A stretch of 64,000 nt of DNA from Paulownia fortunei (taxonomy: Eukaryota; Streptophyta; Magnoliopsida; Lamiales; Paulowniaceae): assembly GCA_019321725.1 (NCBI GenBank), contig CM033116.1, forward strand, positions 733,642 to 797,641, written 5' to 3'. Made by a program: the position numbers and the translations under genes. Every line of letters starts with the position of its first letter. Position 1 is the first letter of the stretch. The notes beneath the pieces are model-generated. The model saw only the letters and a list, made by a program, of their open reading frames with translations. It was not told where the DNA came from and made no database searches. Below, in pieces: positions 35,747 to 48,988 of this stretch.

Positions 35747-38194
35747 CAACCAATGTTATAGCAACTTGACATAGTAATGAAGGGCTTCCTGATTTTGTCA
35801 ACTGTTGTAACCTTTACTTGGCTTAAGTCTACTTTTGGTGACTTTTGCTGTAATTGAAGATGCTGACTTCATCAAATGGCCTTGTAGGAGTTTATTTTAG
35901 TATCAACATTCTTTCAAGTATTAGAATTGTCTACTAGAAAAAACAGGACATTCAGGTTTTTCTTTGTGCAACACTTTACTGTGGAGAACAATAGATTTGG
36001 CCTAAACTTGATTCTGGATCAACAAGGAACTTTAAGATAAGCCAGCAACAACTCAAAACATTCGTGATACTTGAACATGAGACCTTATGGCTTCAAAACA
36101 CGAACAGTACGCCTTATTGATAGCAACCAAGGCAATTCAACTCCTTTTCTCATCATAACCATAAGAAAAAGTGACAAGAGTAAGAAGAGAAATGGTTTAC
36201 TTCAAAGTTCATACAATCAAGGCCTGATAATGTTTCATATGTATCAAACCATTCGGAAAAATCCTCAAAGCACAATCCCAAGAGAATAGGCTAATACTAG
36301 CTACTAATCCCCAGTGCATCCATGTAACACAAACTAAGTTCATACCAAAAGAAGGAATGGAAATCTTGATACACAGTGGGCATCTATTTGATCCCATGTA
36401 CTATTTGGGCCTCCATTTTATAAAGGGTTCATTGGAGAGAGGTCCAATTCATTGGTTCTTAAAAAAACTGCCATGTTTAAAACTCAAAGACTTAGCCCCC
36501 TTTGGAGAAAGGGAAACCAAGAACCAAACCCAAAACAAGGAGATAACAGAGTTCGAAATACAAGCCGAATCAAATACAAAAAGAGAGAGAACCCATGAGA
36601 AGTCTTTCAAATGGGGTAAAAGAAATTTCACATATTCCATCATTGGAAATGACCCCTATTATGCTATGATTTCACACTTGTCTCCTTTTACCACTGCAAA
36701 ATCAGGCATAATTCCCGTAGTCTGATAGACTTTCTTTCTTTTGGCACCACAAAGATTAAACAAGATTATTCGTCCATATCATGCTGAATCTTTTCGGCTA
36801 CTACTTGGGTTATCATCTCATTTCAATCAAGAAAAAGGACAACTTATTATGAGTCCTCTGCATACTTATCTCTGGCAAATTCTAATTGCTTTTCTTCCCC
36901 TATTGTTTCCCAAATTTAAAAAGTAGCCCGATAAAAGAGATGGATGGAAATGTTCTAGTTTCTTTTTGTGTTTTCAGACCTTATCATTCAATTGATATGA
37001 CATTTTTATCCCTCTATTCGAAAATTCTGCAACAAGAATAACACCCTAAGCATGTGCAAGCCACACAGTCTGCGAATAATAGTATTGTCCCCACAAAATT
37101 CCTCCACATCCAAGAACTGTGGAGCTTGTAAAATTTCCTAAAGACATAACGTATACATATAGAGCTCCTTTCTTGACCTTGAGTTGGAAAATCAGAACTC
37201 TAAAGGGAAGATCTTACAATCATACAATCCTTAGTTCAGTTCAAACAAGTGTATTGTTGTCTACTGATTTTAGTTCCAATTCTCCTATATTTGGTGTTCC
37301 TCATAAATCAAGCAAATTATATCTTCTTCGGATCGTAGGACTAAAATCTTGTATGGGGCGAGTTAATTGTATTTGCCTTGTGATTTGCTCATACTTTGAC
37401 CTGAGAGGCAAACAAATGTAAATTCACTTCTGATACGACACAATTCTCTTAGTTTTTCAAGAATCGGTTAAGCTCATAATACATTCTACATATATAATTA
37501 GTTTATATATCATAGTACATACAATATACAGTTTGCACCAGTTCAGGAATGTGTATATATAAATACATATATATGTATATATACGGTGTACACCATATGA
37601 ATAGTATGCAAGATACATGCAAAGAGATTCAGGCACATGCTAGATCATGAGAAGTCCAGTGCACAATTTGGTGGGCGCATCCCCAAAGATTCACCACCGA
37701 AAGCCCTCTTATTCGTGATCTTTCTTCCAGAGAACGAGAATATATTATTCTGGAAAGGGATGATTTGAAGAATCTGCAGGAAAATTGACCACCCCTCTTG
37801 AAAATTTGCTGCTTTTGTTGCAGTTCTTGACATGATTTTCATATTTCCTTTTCATTGCCAAAACAAAGATAAAGTGCAACCTGCATGGTCATTAGGCGCA
37901 CAACGTGTTCTCAAAACTACCATTCTCTAAATGTTAAACTAATATCTGCAGTTCTGCATATCAGACTGTCAAAAACGTTGCCACTACAAATAATTTATTC
38001 AGCGAGTAGTGAGGGATATCTGTCATTCTGCTGTGATATTCAATTTGTTTTGTGCGGAACAAAAATATTACAGTATCTATATTGAAAAAGTGCCTTTAGC
38101 AGGTTTTTTGGCATCCAAGAAGTAAAGTCCACCTTCTTTTCAATGTTCTTGTTTGGAAAAAGCAGTCCACTTTTTGCTGCTGCTTTTCTTTTTT
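35747..38194. other. Spacer between glutaredoxins 2 and 3
   Basis: About 2.4 kb. Plus-strand frames at 36357-36725 and 37119-37421 are open but lack codon-level family resemblance, splice sites or motifs. TATATGTATA microsatellite sequence lies at about 37553-37583. No gene is supported. Confidence 0.4.
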
Positions 38195-38202
38195 TATAAA
38201 TA
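38195..38202 (+). promoter_or_regulatory. TATA box of the GRXC13/14-like gene
   Basis: TATAAATA, 283 bp upstream of the ATG at 38478, after a pyrimidine tract. This implies a leader of roughly 250 bases ending in an A-run just before the ATG. Confidence 0.55.
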
Positions 38203-38477
38203 GAGCTGCAAAACAGCTCAAGTTCAGGCAAGCTTGGGCTTCCAATCCCTTTTCTTGCCTACTCAATTTCATAATTTCCCTCCAATATTAAAAACATCAG
38301 ATCACAATCCAACTTGGAATTGAAAGATCTGATGATTTTTTATAATATCTAAAGCCTACATATTAAACAAACATTTCCCAAGACCATTCTGCCACATATT
38401 CAAAAAAGAGATTTATTCTGTTTCTTGAAATAGTTGAGAGCTTAATTGTCAAAAACCAAAAAAAAAAAAAAAAGAAA

Positions 38478-38777
38478 ATGGAGAAGGTAGTAAAACTTGC
38501 ATCAGAAAACGGGATCTTGATCTTCAGCAAAAGCACTTGCTGCTTGTGCTATGCAGTGCAGATATTGTTTCAAGAACTCGGGGTACATCCTCGTGTCCAC
38601 GAAATCGACCATGATCCTGAGGGAAAGGAAATTGAAAAGGCCCTGATGAGCATGGGTTGCAGTGGCCCTGTGCCTGCCGTTTTCATCGGCGGCAAGCTGG
38701 TGGGATCAACCAATGAGGTCATGTCTCTCCACTTGAGTGGTTCCCTGATTCCCCTGCTCAAGCCATATCAGCCTTAA
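38478..38777 (+). CDS. CC-type glutaredoxin, GRXC13/14-like, without the ALWL-type end
   Basis: Intronless, 99 residues. GILIFSKST precedes the active site CCLC at about 21-24, then YAVQILFQELGVHPRVHEID, VPAVFIGGKLVGSTNEVMSL and HLSGSLIPLLKPYQP. The body is typical of CC-type glutaredoxins. The C-terminus stops at KPYQP and so lacks the AIWx/ALWL ending of the two neighbours. From memory the Arabidopsis GRXC13/GRXC14 pair (At2g47880, At3g62960) also ends with a KP-type tail, so this is a subgroup trait rather than a truncation. The LIPLL (LxxLL) element is kept. A weaker link to TGA/TOPLESS regulation is expected. The initiator ATG follows an A-run (AAAAAAAAAAAAAAGAAA), favourable in plants. 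Confidence 0.93.
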   Translation: MEKVVKLASENGILIFSKSTCCLCYAVQILFQELGVHPRVHEIDHDPEGKEIEKALMSMGCSGPVPAVFIGGKLVGSTNEVMSLHLSGSLIPLLKPYQP

Positions 38778-40740
38778 AAAATCTGAAAAATGCTGCTTCA
38801 AGTACCAGCGTTTATTAATACTGGAAGAATAAGATTTGCTCCATTATCCAGAGCTCTAGACTTGGAAGTAGTGGCTGATTAATGTAGCAAATATCTGTGT
38901 AATTTTATAGGTTATTAGTAGCTAGCTTTAATTTAGCATAATCAGCATGTAGCTTAGCTATCTATCAAGCAAGTATTGCCTTGGTGAAAGAATGTGTTCT
39001 ATTTGCTTTTCCCTATTAAATGAAGTTAGTTTACTAATTCAAGATTCTCCACTCAGACAATGCAATCACAGGCTGCATTTCTGCCATTCTGTGTAATTTT
39101 GATTATATTGTTTCCAGGCAATGGGGCCCCTGTATTGCTTCACTTGTATTGTATCTGCAACATATTGCCTACGGAACAAGCTAAAGGCAAAAATGTAATA
39201 CTAAAATGGCCGACATATATGAAAGATTTGAACCAGGCTTTAAAAAATAAGTGCATATCTCGTATGTAATTCATTTGAAAATTGAAATCATGAACTCCTT
39301 GTCTTTTCTAGTTGGTTTGGATGTCACATATAATGTTTTTCATTAATACTTTCCTCATCTCCTAGTCTAAAATCTTGATTTCGTCCCTAAAAAAATCGAC
39401 CGCATGGAACCTGTTAAGCTATTTGTGAGCACTGCAATATAATTAGGATCGGTTCTCCGTATATGTCATTAAATATTTTCTTATGTACTCTGTCTTTGCA
39501 AGAAGACAAAGACACTGTTATGAATTTTTACAGTAAAATAACAGTAAAACAGTGAAATTTTCAGGTTTTGACAAGGGCTGCACAGACATGACTATTTTGC
39601 CAGGACATAACACAAGGGATGCTTTCCGCTTTATGAAAATTCCTAGTGCATTACTCCATTTGCATAAAGTTGAAACCAAGAAAGTGAAAAATGCTCCACT
39701 TGTGTAGTATGAGAAACCTTGGATTCAACAACTTTATCTTAGATAAGAAAAGACATTAAATTCCCACAACTTTTTCCATTTAGTGTCTTTTTGGAGTCTT
39801 GATATTTTATTTCATATATCAAATTCTCAAATCAAGTCACATGACTTCCACAAGTTTGAAAAGAATTTTTTTTTTCTTTTTGAGGAATTAAAAAAAAAAA
39901 AAAGATTGAAGGAGATTTTATTTCAATGCCATGGTACTATTTTGGTTTCAATAGGCCATAAGGGCTCCACTTTTATCATGGATTCAATGAGAAAAAACAT
40001 AGTGCAAGAATAATAATGAGAGGAATGAACTAATTAACTATTGATTTTTCATTTGATTTTCACAATGATCAACTTCATATAGGTGTATCATATTATTTTA
40101 GATAGGTAACCTGTAATATTTTCAATATCTGAATTTCTTTTTCCACTTGTCTTCTGATGAATTTTTAAATTCGTAGAAATATATCTATTAGAGAATATGT
40201 AAATATTGAATGTTTCTTTTGGTCCAAACAAGATAAGACTTTCACCTTATTGGATTGAATTTTTGGTAGTTAGTACCAACCAACTTCAATCATGCATATT
40301 AATAAAATCACGACATGACACTATTAAGATCTAATATTAATGTGGGATGATTAAAATTTTATTAATACTAAAGATTTGATATTTTTTATATTTTTATTAT
40401 ATGAATATAATGTAGTATTAATGATAGCACCCTCGATATGGATAAATAGACTTGATATCTATAATAGAAAAACTTATTTAGCAATATATAGTTACTGCGA
40501 GTATGTAAATATTGAAAAAAATTATTGACATACATTTATTTTAATAATTATTATTTAATGTTTGATTTGGTGATACATATATATATAAATAATTTTCATG
40601 TAAAAATTTTACTATTCCCATTCCCCCATACCAAAAAAGAAAACCCATTGTTGAATTTCTTTTACCCTTTTCCCCCAAAGGAAGTAAAGAAAGAAAAAGA
40701 CTGATAAGCTGACAGACAAGCGAAGCGTCAAACACCACGG
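38778..40740. other. Spacer between GRXC13/14-like and MUB genes
   Basis: The first few hundred bases are probably the glutaredoxin 3' UTR. The remainder is AT-rich with A and T runs near 39870-39905 and no supported gene. Confidence 0.4.
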
Positions 40741-41933
40741 AATCCTCCATCGCTGTTTCCATCTAATCTGAATTCATAATCTTGGCGGTTGTTCCTTCTT
40801 TCCGGCGGTCTTGTACTCTCAACTGCACCGAATTATTTCTCCTCTCCTCACCGATCTTTTAATAAATGGCGTCTTGATCAGGTTATTCTTTACTGTTTTT
40901 TTTTTTTTTGAATATTTTTTGATGTTTTGAATTTCTGATCCTTCTTGTTATTTCAATTGGTCAAAGGAAAAAAAATACAAGAGATTAAATACTTTCTGTA
41001 GTAGAAAGTTGAGCATTTTGTTTGTTAATTTTCGATTTCTGTTATGGGTTTTCAAGATGTTTTGTAATTATTCCATAGGCTCTGAAAGAAATGTAACGAA
41101 CTAGGGTTTTGATCTTTCGTGGAAAGAGTGAATTTTGGAAATGGATATCGTGATCCAATTTGATTAGAATTTTGGATTGTGGATGGCGTAATATTGAGAA
41201 ATGTTCTTGAGTTTGGACGTTGGATTTTAATGGGTAAATGCTAAGGAAAATATTTTCTTACGTAAAGTGTTAAAAGAAAATATGGGAAGTGCTCGTACAA
41301 ATACAATTGTGGGAGAGATTTCAACATACAAGTTCATTGCTTTTCTTTTTCCATAACAGTCAACTGGATTTATTAAGTTTTTTGAAATGGATATAGATTT
41401 TGTCCAAAAAGATAATGCCATAAAATATAGTATCCATGTTTTGTCTTTTCCTTTACAATTTCCTCTGATGAATCCTAGATCCAAATGGAGTGTAGTGATT
41501 GAGAATTTTACATGCAGTATTTGTTGTGTTTGTGATACAGGGGTTTCTTTGAGTTTTCTGTGATAAGAGAAGCTGTTGGATCATATGAAGTGGTTACTTG
41601 GTTCATTGGGTGGTGATTCAGATGTACAGTTGCTGGTATTTTTTTATTTTTTATTTTTGGTGTGTGTGTGTGTGTGTGTGGATTGATGGAGGTGTGTGAA
41701 ATTTGGTTGTGTCTCTGATTTTCAAGGTGGATATCCATCTGTCACTTTGCACGTAGAAGTGTATTAGCTACTTACAAAATTCATCATTGTTTTTGTTTAC
41801 GAGTTGTGAATGATTAATCATCTATCTGGAATTCTTATTGGGCAGGTGAATTTTGGTGAATTGAATTCTTTTGCTCATAGGCTTGACATTGTATTGCATT
41901 GGACTTCTGCAAATATATTAGAGGCAGGCTACT
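40741..41933 (+). other. 5' UTR and leader introns of the MUB gene
   Basis: Leader exon 1 ends at 40881 (ATCAG|GTTATT). Leader exon 2 is 41541-41635 (GATACAG|GGG at the acceptor, GCTG|GTATTT at the donor). Leader exon 3 begins at 41846 (TTGGGCAG|GTGAA) and runs into the coding start at 41934. The second leader intron carries a GT microsatellite at about 41660-41681. The transcription start is not defined; the 40740 limit is approximate. Confidence 0.5.
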
Positions 41934-41941
41934 ATGGCTGA
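41585..41941 (+). other. Spliced upstream ORF overlapping the MUB start codon
   Basis: An ATG at 41585-41587 opens 17 codons (MKWLLGSLGGDSDVQLL) to the donor after 41635. Joined to 41846 the frame continues with VNFGELNSFAHRLDIVLHW and ends in GGC TGA at 41936-41941. The predicted peptide has 48 residues. The TGA (41939-41941) overlaps the MUB start, whose ATG is 41934-41936, in a different frame. It depends on the predicted leader splicing. In the unspliced form the frame simply runs on into the intron. Confidence 0.4.
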
Positions 41942-44062
41942 AGGAGACGAGCACCTTGAACTTAAGTTCAGAATTTTTGATGGGACAGATATAGGTCATG
42001 GATCCTACGCATCGTCCATTACAATTGCAACTCTTAAGCAAAGGCTTCTTTCGGAGTGGCCTCAAGGTTGTGATTCTGCAACTGTCTGTGTGTTACAAAC
42101 TTCATCTTAATTAGACTGTGTTAGTAATGTGGCTTTTTTGCCTGCTGTTATATGTTGTGTTAGGCTTCTCCAATATTGAATGTAATTCAGTTGTCCACTA
42201 TTGTTTCATTGAGTTGTGATCCTGCCAAAGGCTTGATACTTTTTTTTTCCATTGGAAGAACTTGCTACAGTGCTTTAGTTCTTTTGGCTTTGCAGTGCCA
42301 GTTGCTTTGAATTATCATGATGTACTTCTTTCAGCTTGTGATGTGCATGAGTAAACTGTGTATGAAACCAGTCTCCAATGGACAAATTTTACTGTCAGCG
42401 GTTGGATGAAATAAAATAGTTGGAAAGCTAATAATTATGTAAGAAAATTAGTTGGAGAATAAGAAAGACAGTAGGACCAGTTTCAGGAAGTTCTGATGAA
42501 ATGAGCAGAATACTGTAGGGTAACAATATTTCAGTTTTGTTTTTTTTCCCACTAAGCTTCCAGCTGACTGTGAGGATAATATGGAGTATTAGTTATCTGT
42601 TTCTAAAGTTATTTCTGATTGCTTTCCCAACTTTTATTAAGGTTTTGATTAAGCCTCTTGCCCTCTGCATTTGCAGATAAATCAGTTGTGCCAAAGTCAG
42701 TTAGTGATATGAAATTAATCCATGCTGGAAAAATTTTGGAGAATGGAAAGACACTTGCCGAATCTAGAGTACATGTCAGTGACCTTCCTGGTGGAGTTAT
42801 TACTATGCATGTGGTTGTACAGCCTGCTGTTGTTAAAAGAAAGACAGGTGTGTTTTGCTATGTTTGTCGTGTCACTATATTTATTGCTTTTCCATTTAGT
42901 ATGATAAGTTCCATTGTGGCCTTTGGTTATAGTAAAGGCTAATGTCTTTGGATGTTACTCAATTTTAACTTGTATGATTGCTACCATAGGTTGTGTGTAT
43001 AGTAGAGTCACTCTTTTTTTAAGCCATCCATTTGCCTTTTTTGTTATAAAAGGCTAGTTGATTTTTTGGAATTTGCTCTTGATTTCTCTCGTTAGTTTTA
43101 CTTAAAACGTAGACCAGTCTAAATGTTTCATCATGAGAGTGGAGGGATGTTAACAGGCATAAATTTTTGGTTATTCATACTTGTCTTGGATTCAGAGGGA
43201 GTAAAACTATTTTATGTACTTGAGGCTCTCTTATGAAAATAAGGTTACCCCAAACATCAACCTGTTTTGTTAGTCATCTAGTTTTCTAGAATATCAATAT
43301 ATATATATATATATATAGTCTGATGGTATGCCAAGATGGCATGTTAACATCATATAATTTTGCAGAGGGCTATTAAATTCTGCTGATTCATTAATCAGCT
43401 CATGGCCCCCAGGCATACTCAGACTCCACTCAAGATCATTTTCCCACATAGCATCCAATATAATCTCCCAGACCAAGAAACAAAAGACAAAAATTAAAGT
43501 CACTTGTTATGGGATCTAATGACACTGTATTACCACTGTACTGAATCTAGCTATATTCCTCCTTTCGTATCTTATGAAATGGCTTTCTACTGGCTCACGT
43601 GTTTGGAGCACTCTTGCTTGAGGACATACAACTTTATGACTTTTGGTTACCCTTCTGAGCTGGAACTGACATTTTTTTTTCTTTTTGAAAGAAGTGTAAC
43701 ACCCCATAAATCTAGTGGATTACTACCTCCCCCAACATGCACATTGTCAATGACTCTGTTTTGGCAATAATTTTGAGCTACTGAACTAGGTTTAGCAATA
43801 TCAGTTATTGAAGAAAATCGTAATTATAAAGGTTTAAAATATAGGGCCATCATTGTTGATAACATGCTCCTTATGTTTATCAGAATGTTACACTGTTCCT
43901 TCTTTTCCTAAGGGTGGTTATTAGTTGGATGCAATATAATAGTTTCACCGTAGGGTCTAATATTGAGCCACCATATTTTAATTTCCTTGTTTTGGGCACA
44001 ATGCAGGTAAGAACCAGTCGGAGAAACAAAAACAGAGCTCATGTTCTTGCACTATCCTTTAG
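41934..44062 (+). CDS. MUB: Membrane-anchored ubiquitin-fold protein (MUB)
   Basis: Three coding exons, 41934-42066, 42677-42847 and 44007-44062, give 119 residues. The first two encode a ubiquitin-like fold: LELKFRIFDGTDIG, SITIATLKQRLLSEWPQ, DMKLIHAGKILENGKTL and GGVITMHVVVQPAV. Exon 3 encodes a short basic linker and the tail SSCSCTIL. The last four residues, CTIL, are a CaaX box ending in leucine, predicted to be geranylgeranylated, and the upstream cysteine may be palmitoylated. Plant MUBs are anchored in the plasma membrane and bind the back side of group VI E2 ubiquitin-conjugating enzymes, recruiting them to the membrane and inhibiting their charging. Unlike ubiquitin there is no C-terminal GG. 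The paralogue number cannot be decided from this sequence. Confidence 0.93.
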
Positions 44063-47000
44063 AGCCTGGTGTCATGAGCATCTTGTTGATGTGGCCAACT
44101 TCTCATGCTTTTTACTCTCATCAAAAATATTAGAGCACTGTAGCATTGACGATGAAGCTTCTTTAAGAAAGGGAATCAATTGGAATCAAGAATCTGGAAC
44201 ACTGCCTTCATACTTGTAATCTATTCTTGTCGTGTTGTGATTGTTTTACAATGTCGATGTAGATGTCTGCAATTGGTGTTTTCATTTTCTGCTCAGCATC
44301 AAATTATTGATGAAACGGGGTTGAGAATCGGTGTGAAGTGTGAACTGTCTGGTGGAATACCAATCAAAGAATTATGCCTTTTGCGTCTAAAAGAAGTAAG
44401 AAAGAACAAGTCATCATCTGTAAACTATAAATTATTTATATAAACTCTACCCATAAGTATAGGCTAAGGTTCCATGATAATCGATTGACTCTCCTTAATT
44501 TAAAGATTTAAAGAGAGGCGTTTTTTTTCTCGGTAATAGCATGGAAATTATTTCTGCGTATCAAAACCAGGATTTGTTTGGATTAGCTATGCCATCATGT
44601 CTAATTTCTTTGTTCCATGGGAGTTACTTTCTCTGTACTCCTTTGCATGTTTCTTATAGTGTTCTTGCCAACTCAATTGGCCTGACACTTGAACTAGTCC
44701 ACCGAAGATCACCTTCCACGCCAACTACTTTCTCTTCTCAAATGATTGTTACAGGGCATCCGGTGGCATTCGTGCGAAACAGAGACTCGTTCTCATGTCC
44801 AATGCCGGCAACATGAAAAAGTTCTAAACTTTGAATTCGGTTTTGGTATGGTAAACAACATGATGTATGGATACAACAACAACAACCACCGAATAGTTGA
44901 AGTAATGGGTTTGGGATGGAGGCCCAACTCATTTGTCAACCAAATCAACAATAAAAATAAATAAATAAATAAGTCCGGGCACGCTGAAATGGTGAGTACT
45001 AGGAAAAAAAAATTGTGAGTAGTAGATTCGAATTCAACTCGGAGGCAGGAGCGTAGAGTGTCTGTTGACCCCTCCGGAAGTCTTGTCCGCACTTAAGGTG
45101 GGCTCAGAGGAATGGAATAAACAATACAAATGTTTGACCTCAAATCAAGGAAAAGATCGATCTCTCTCAAAATTAGTCCGGTGACAAAGGTTTTCGAAAC
45201 CTGGGTTATCAAAAAAAAAAAAACAAAGGAAATATTCTCCTGCTTTCCAGTTATCAATTAATCGTGGAAAACAACTTTGTTACAGTATTTAGTTCTCCTT
45301 GTTATAATATGTGCAATATATATCTTTTATCTTATAATGTATTTTAAAAAGCTAGTTATTTCATATTAACAATAATGTGTTCTAAAATTAAGAGCCGCTT
45401 GGTCATCGCCCATGCCTAATTAATATAAGTAGGTGATGGCCCAAAAATTGGTTAGCCCAATAATATATAGTGTTCTATATTTAAATGAATAAGTAGGCCC
45501 AGTCCAACGCCTATCAATGCATGTACCCCATGAGATTATGACCAATAGTTGAATACCCATAATTACCCTTTGCCCTTTATTTTTAGGTAGGTGAAACTAT
45601 TTTATTACTTTACATTTAAGTGCTGTTTTAATTATTGAGTTCTCGTCCTGACTTCATCATCGAAAGGTTGTGCTTCTCACCGCTTGTTATTGTCACAGAC
45701 AAAATTTTTACTTGTTTAACTGTTTGAAGAGTCAATCCTCGTCAATCAAAAAAATTACCACACCAATAGGTCAAATAGAATCCTATCTCGTTGAACGGGT
45801 TGAGGAAATTGTTACTTAGAAGACAATCGATAAGTAAATTATACTACCCTCCCTTGAATTTAGGCCTAATTGCACTTAATTTCTTCGGGCTTGAAAAATT
45901 ATCAAAATCTTCCTTGAAATTTGGTTTCGTTAGAAAACCCAAATGAAAGTCGAAAAGTAACATTTTTTACCTCATCTAAATGTTATAAAAAAGATAAGTA
46001 AAAATCCCAGAAAATAAGTTAAAATTGAAGGATGATTTTGCCTTTTTGCATCTAAAAGCTAAAGAACGGGTTCTTCTATCTGCTACTATCTAAAAAATAA
46101 TCAAAGTATTAATGATTGGACGAAATCGAAAAATCACCTTTTACGAGATCACTTTTTAGCATTAAGAGTTATTTATATACTATAGAACCATATTCAATAA
46201 ATAAAATATAATTATAATAAATTAAATAATAATTTTTCAACCCACTATAATTTGACTAATGAAATATAAAGAAAGTAATTAGACCCATTAAATTATTACT
46301 TTTATACTAAAAATATTATTTTTAATTTAATAAAATCAATATTCCTATATCCAAATAAATTTTCATTCACACACAAAAAATATTTATACAAAAAAAAAAA
46401 AACATAAAAAATGTGGAAATAAGATCTGAAAATAAAAATAAAAACTAACAGGGGCTGAGTTTTCCTATATTTGACAAGGCTACAATTTAAGAAATGAGGG
46501 GGCTGCCCTTCGAAATTAATAACTCAAGCCCCTAAGCTGTACCATTTGAACAGTGTTCCATGTCTAAAGCTAAATTGACTTGTTTGGACAACATAATTAC
46601 AAATCTAAAGCATCACGTATTGTCAGAATCACAATAAAAGTAAAAAAAAAAAAAAAAAGACAGCTTTTTCTTTCTGTGACCCTTGTTAACCAAATCTATT
46701 TCTTGCTACCTTTGATGATACTATTTTGTGTTGTACCATTCATTAACCAGAGCAGTCTCTCAATGCTAAAAGTGGTTGTTGTTTTTAAGTCCTCAAAAGT
46801 ACAATGCAATAATGCAAGACTGTACTGTCTTCACTATCAAAATAAGAGACCTATTTCCCCTCAAAGTAAAGAATATATTCCCACAATTTAATTTTAGACC
46901 ATTTCAGTATCAAGTATCTGGTGAGGGGATCTTAGACTGTCAGTTCTAACAATACACAAACTGTGTGTGTCTACATGTATAAATATATACATATATATAT

Positions 47001-48892
47001 GTATGTATGTATGTATGTATTTACACCAAAATACAGTTATTTGGAGAAAATTAAATTTAGGAAGCGCAACAGTATTTTTCCCCCCCAAATGACTCTTAGT
47101 ACAACTAAAAACATATAAAGATTGATATATTTACTCAATATATATTTGCTATGATGATTCTAGGTCAATGACAGAGTCGAGGCAGTTGGGTAGCCGACCT
47201 CTTAACTCCATAAAATTTTAAATTTTTTTTTTTTATAAAATTGAAAAAAAAATTATCTATTATTTTTCAAGAAAAAAATAATCTCGACACTTCCCTCCAA
47301 TCTAAAATTTCTAGGGGTCATATTTAATAACATGTTTCACGAAAAATGGGGTAGAAAAAAACAAAAAAGGGATTAAAAAAGGACAAGATACAACCAACCA
47401 AGAGAAGAAAGATAAATATGTGAATTATGAATTACACAAGGAACAAGTCCTTGTCCTTTTTTTATTGCTAGAATTCTAAAAGTGCACATGATTTATTACC
47501 ATAAAGAGAAATTAATGGAGAAAAAAATTGTTGAACACCTTGAACAAGAGTTAAAAAACGTTGGTGTTTCTGAAAATGTAATGGGAAGAGTTAAAAAACT
47601 AGTTGGATTCCCCACTTTTGACAAGACTTTTGTGCCAAAAAGCTGGTGTACTACCATGTTGACACACAATTATAAGATGAAATTTATTATTTCTTTTCCT
47701 ATGTTTTATATGCTTACTTTGTTAGTATTTTCACATATGTTAACATTTTAAAATAAGAGAATAGTCAATAAATGAATCGAGTATAAAAATGTTGTTATTA
47801 TTAGTCAAACTGTAGAAAAGTATTCTCACTATTAATTAAAACATAAAACAAACAATTATACATGTACATAACTCCAATGTAATGTATCTCTATACTGGGG
47901 TAGGGTTTGAAAATCAAATAAAATTAAGAAAAATATAAGAAACTTATGCATCCAACAAATAAAGCAAAATAATGAATTGAGAAAGTTTTGCAGCATGAAA
48001 TAAGATTTAAATCATCAATATTCTAAAATGAGGAAAAATTAAAAGAAATCACTAATTAGTTGTCACTTAACCTTTGATTGTCCATTTTGTAGATTGGTCA
48101 TAAACAATTATTTGGAGCCTAAAAGGAACTAAATCCATAAAATATTATCTACTACTTATTTTAAGAAGAATGTTGGAAAAAAAAAGTTTTTAAGTGAAAT
48201 TTCAAAAAAGTGGGCCTATAAAGTATGAAAAAGAAATAGAAAATACCAATTAATAAATTCAGATTTTCATGGCAGTATATGTGGCACTAAGTATAAAAAT
48301 ATGAAAAATATTTTTAAAAAAATTAATAATTTGAGGGTTTTTTTTCTTTACGATAATATTTTTGGGAGAAAAGTCGACTGAAAAGAAATAATTTATTAAA
48401 GTGGTAATTAGCTAAATTATAACATGAAAAGTAGAAGGAATCATCAGCCAATGAAAATGTACAGCCACAAGAGGCAGAGTGAGGTCAGCTTTTCCTTTTA
48501 CTTTGCTTTTTTTCTTTTGTTTTTCCAGTGGAGTGTCTGTGTCATGTTATCTGTACATTTGTCCATCCGCTCTCTCTCAGATTCACTGTCAAAACAGTAA
48601 TTTAAATTTAAAATTAAAAAATAAAAGTTTTAAGTATAGGTAGTATATGGCACTCATTTGAGAATATGGCCACATGGGCATTCATTTTTCTAATTTTATT
48701 TTTTTATTGGATCTGAATAAAAACATGGCTGTTTGATATGCTCAAAGGGTAGAGCCGTAGAGGGTTTCAGTACAATTTATTTACTAGTAGTGGTGATTTC
48801 AAGTGGTCATCAGGTGTTGTGGAAAGCCGAGAATGAATGAATATTGCAGTGAGGTTTAAAAAAGTTTTCAACAACCCCTCTACTCTCTCCCC

Positions 48893-48988
<96 letters not shown>

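Noticed and set aside
36357..37421. Genes suggested by open frames of 100-122 codons
   Set aside because: No recognisable motif, no splice support, and composition typical of chance open frames between glutaredoxin genes.
44541..44816. Plus-strand ORF downstream of MUB
   Set aside because: No family similarity; it probably overlaps the MUB 3' flank and lacks coding features.
44990..45110. tRNA-derived SINE suggested by GATTCGAATTC
   Set aside because: Only a B-box-like word is present, with no convincing A box, tail or target-site duplication.
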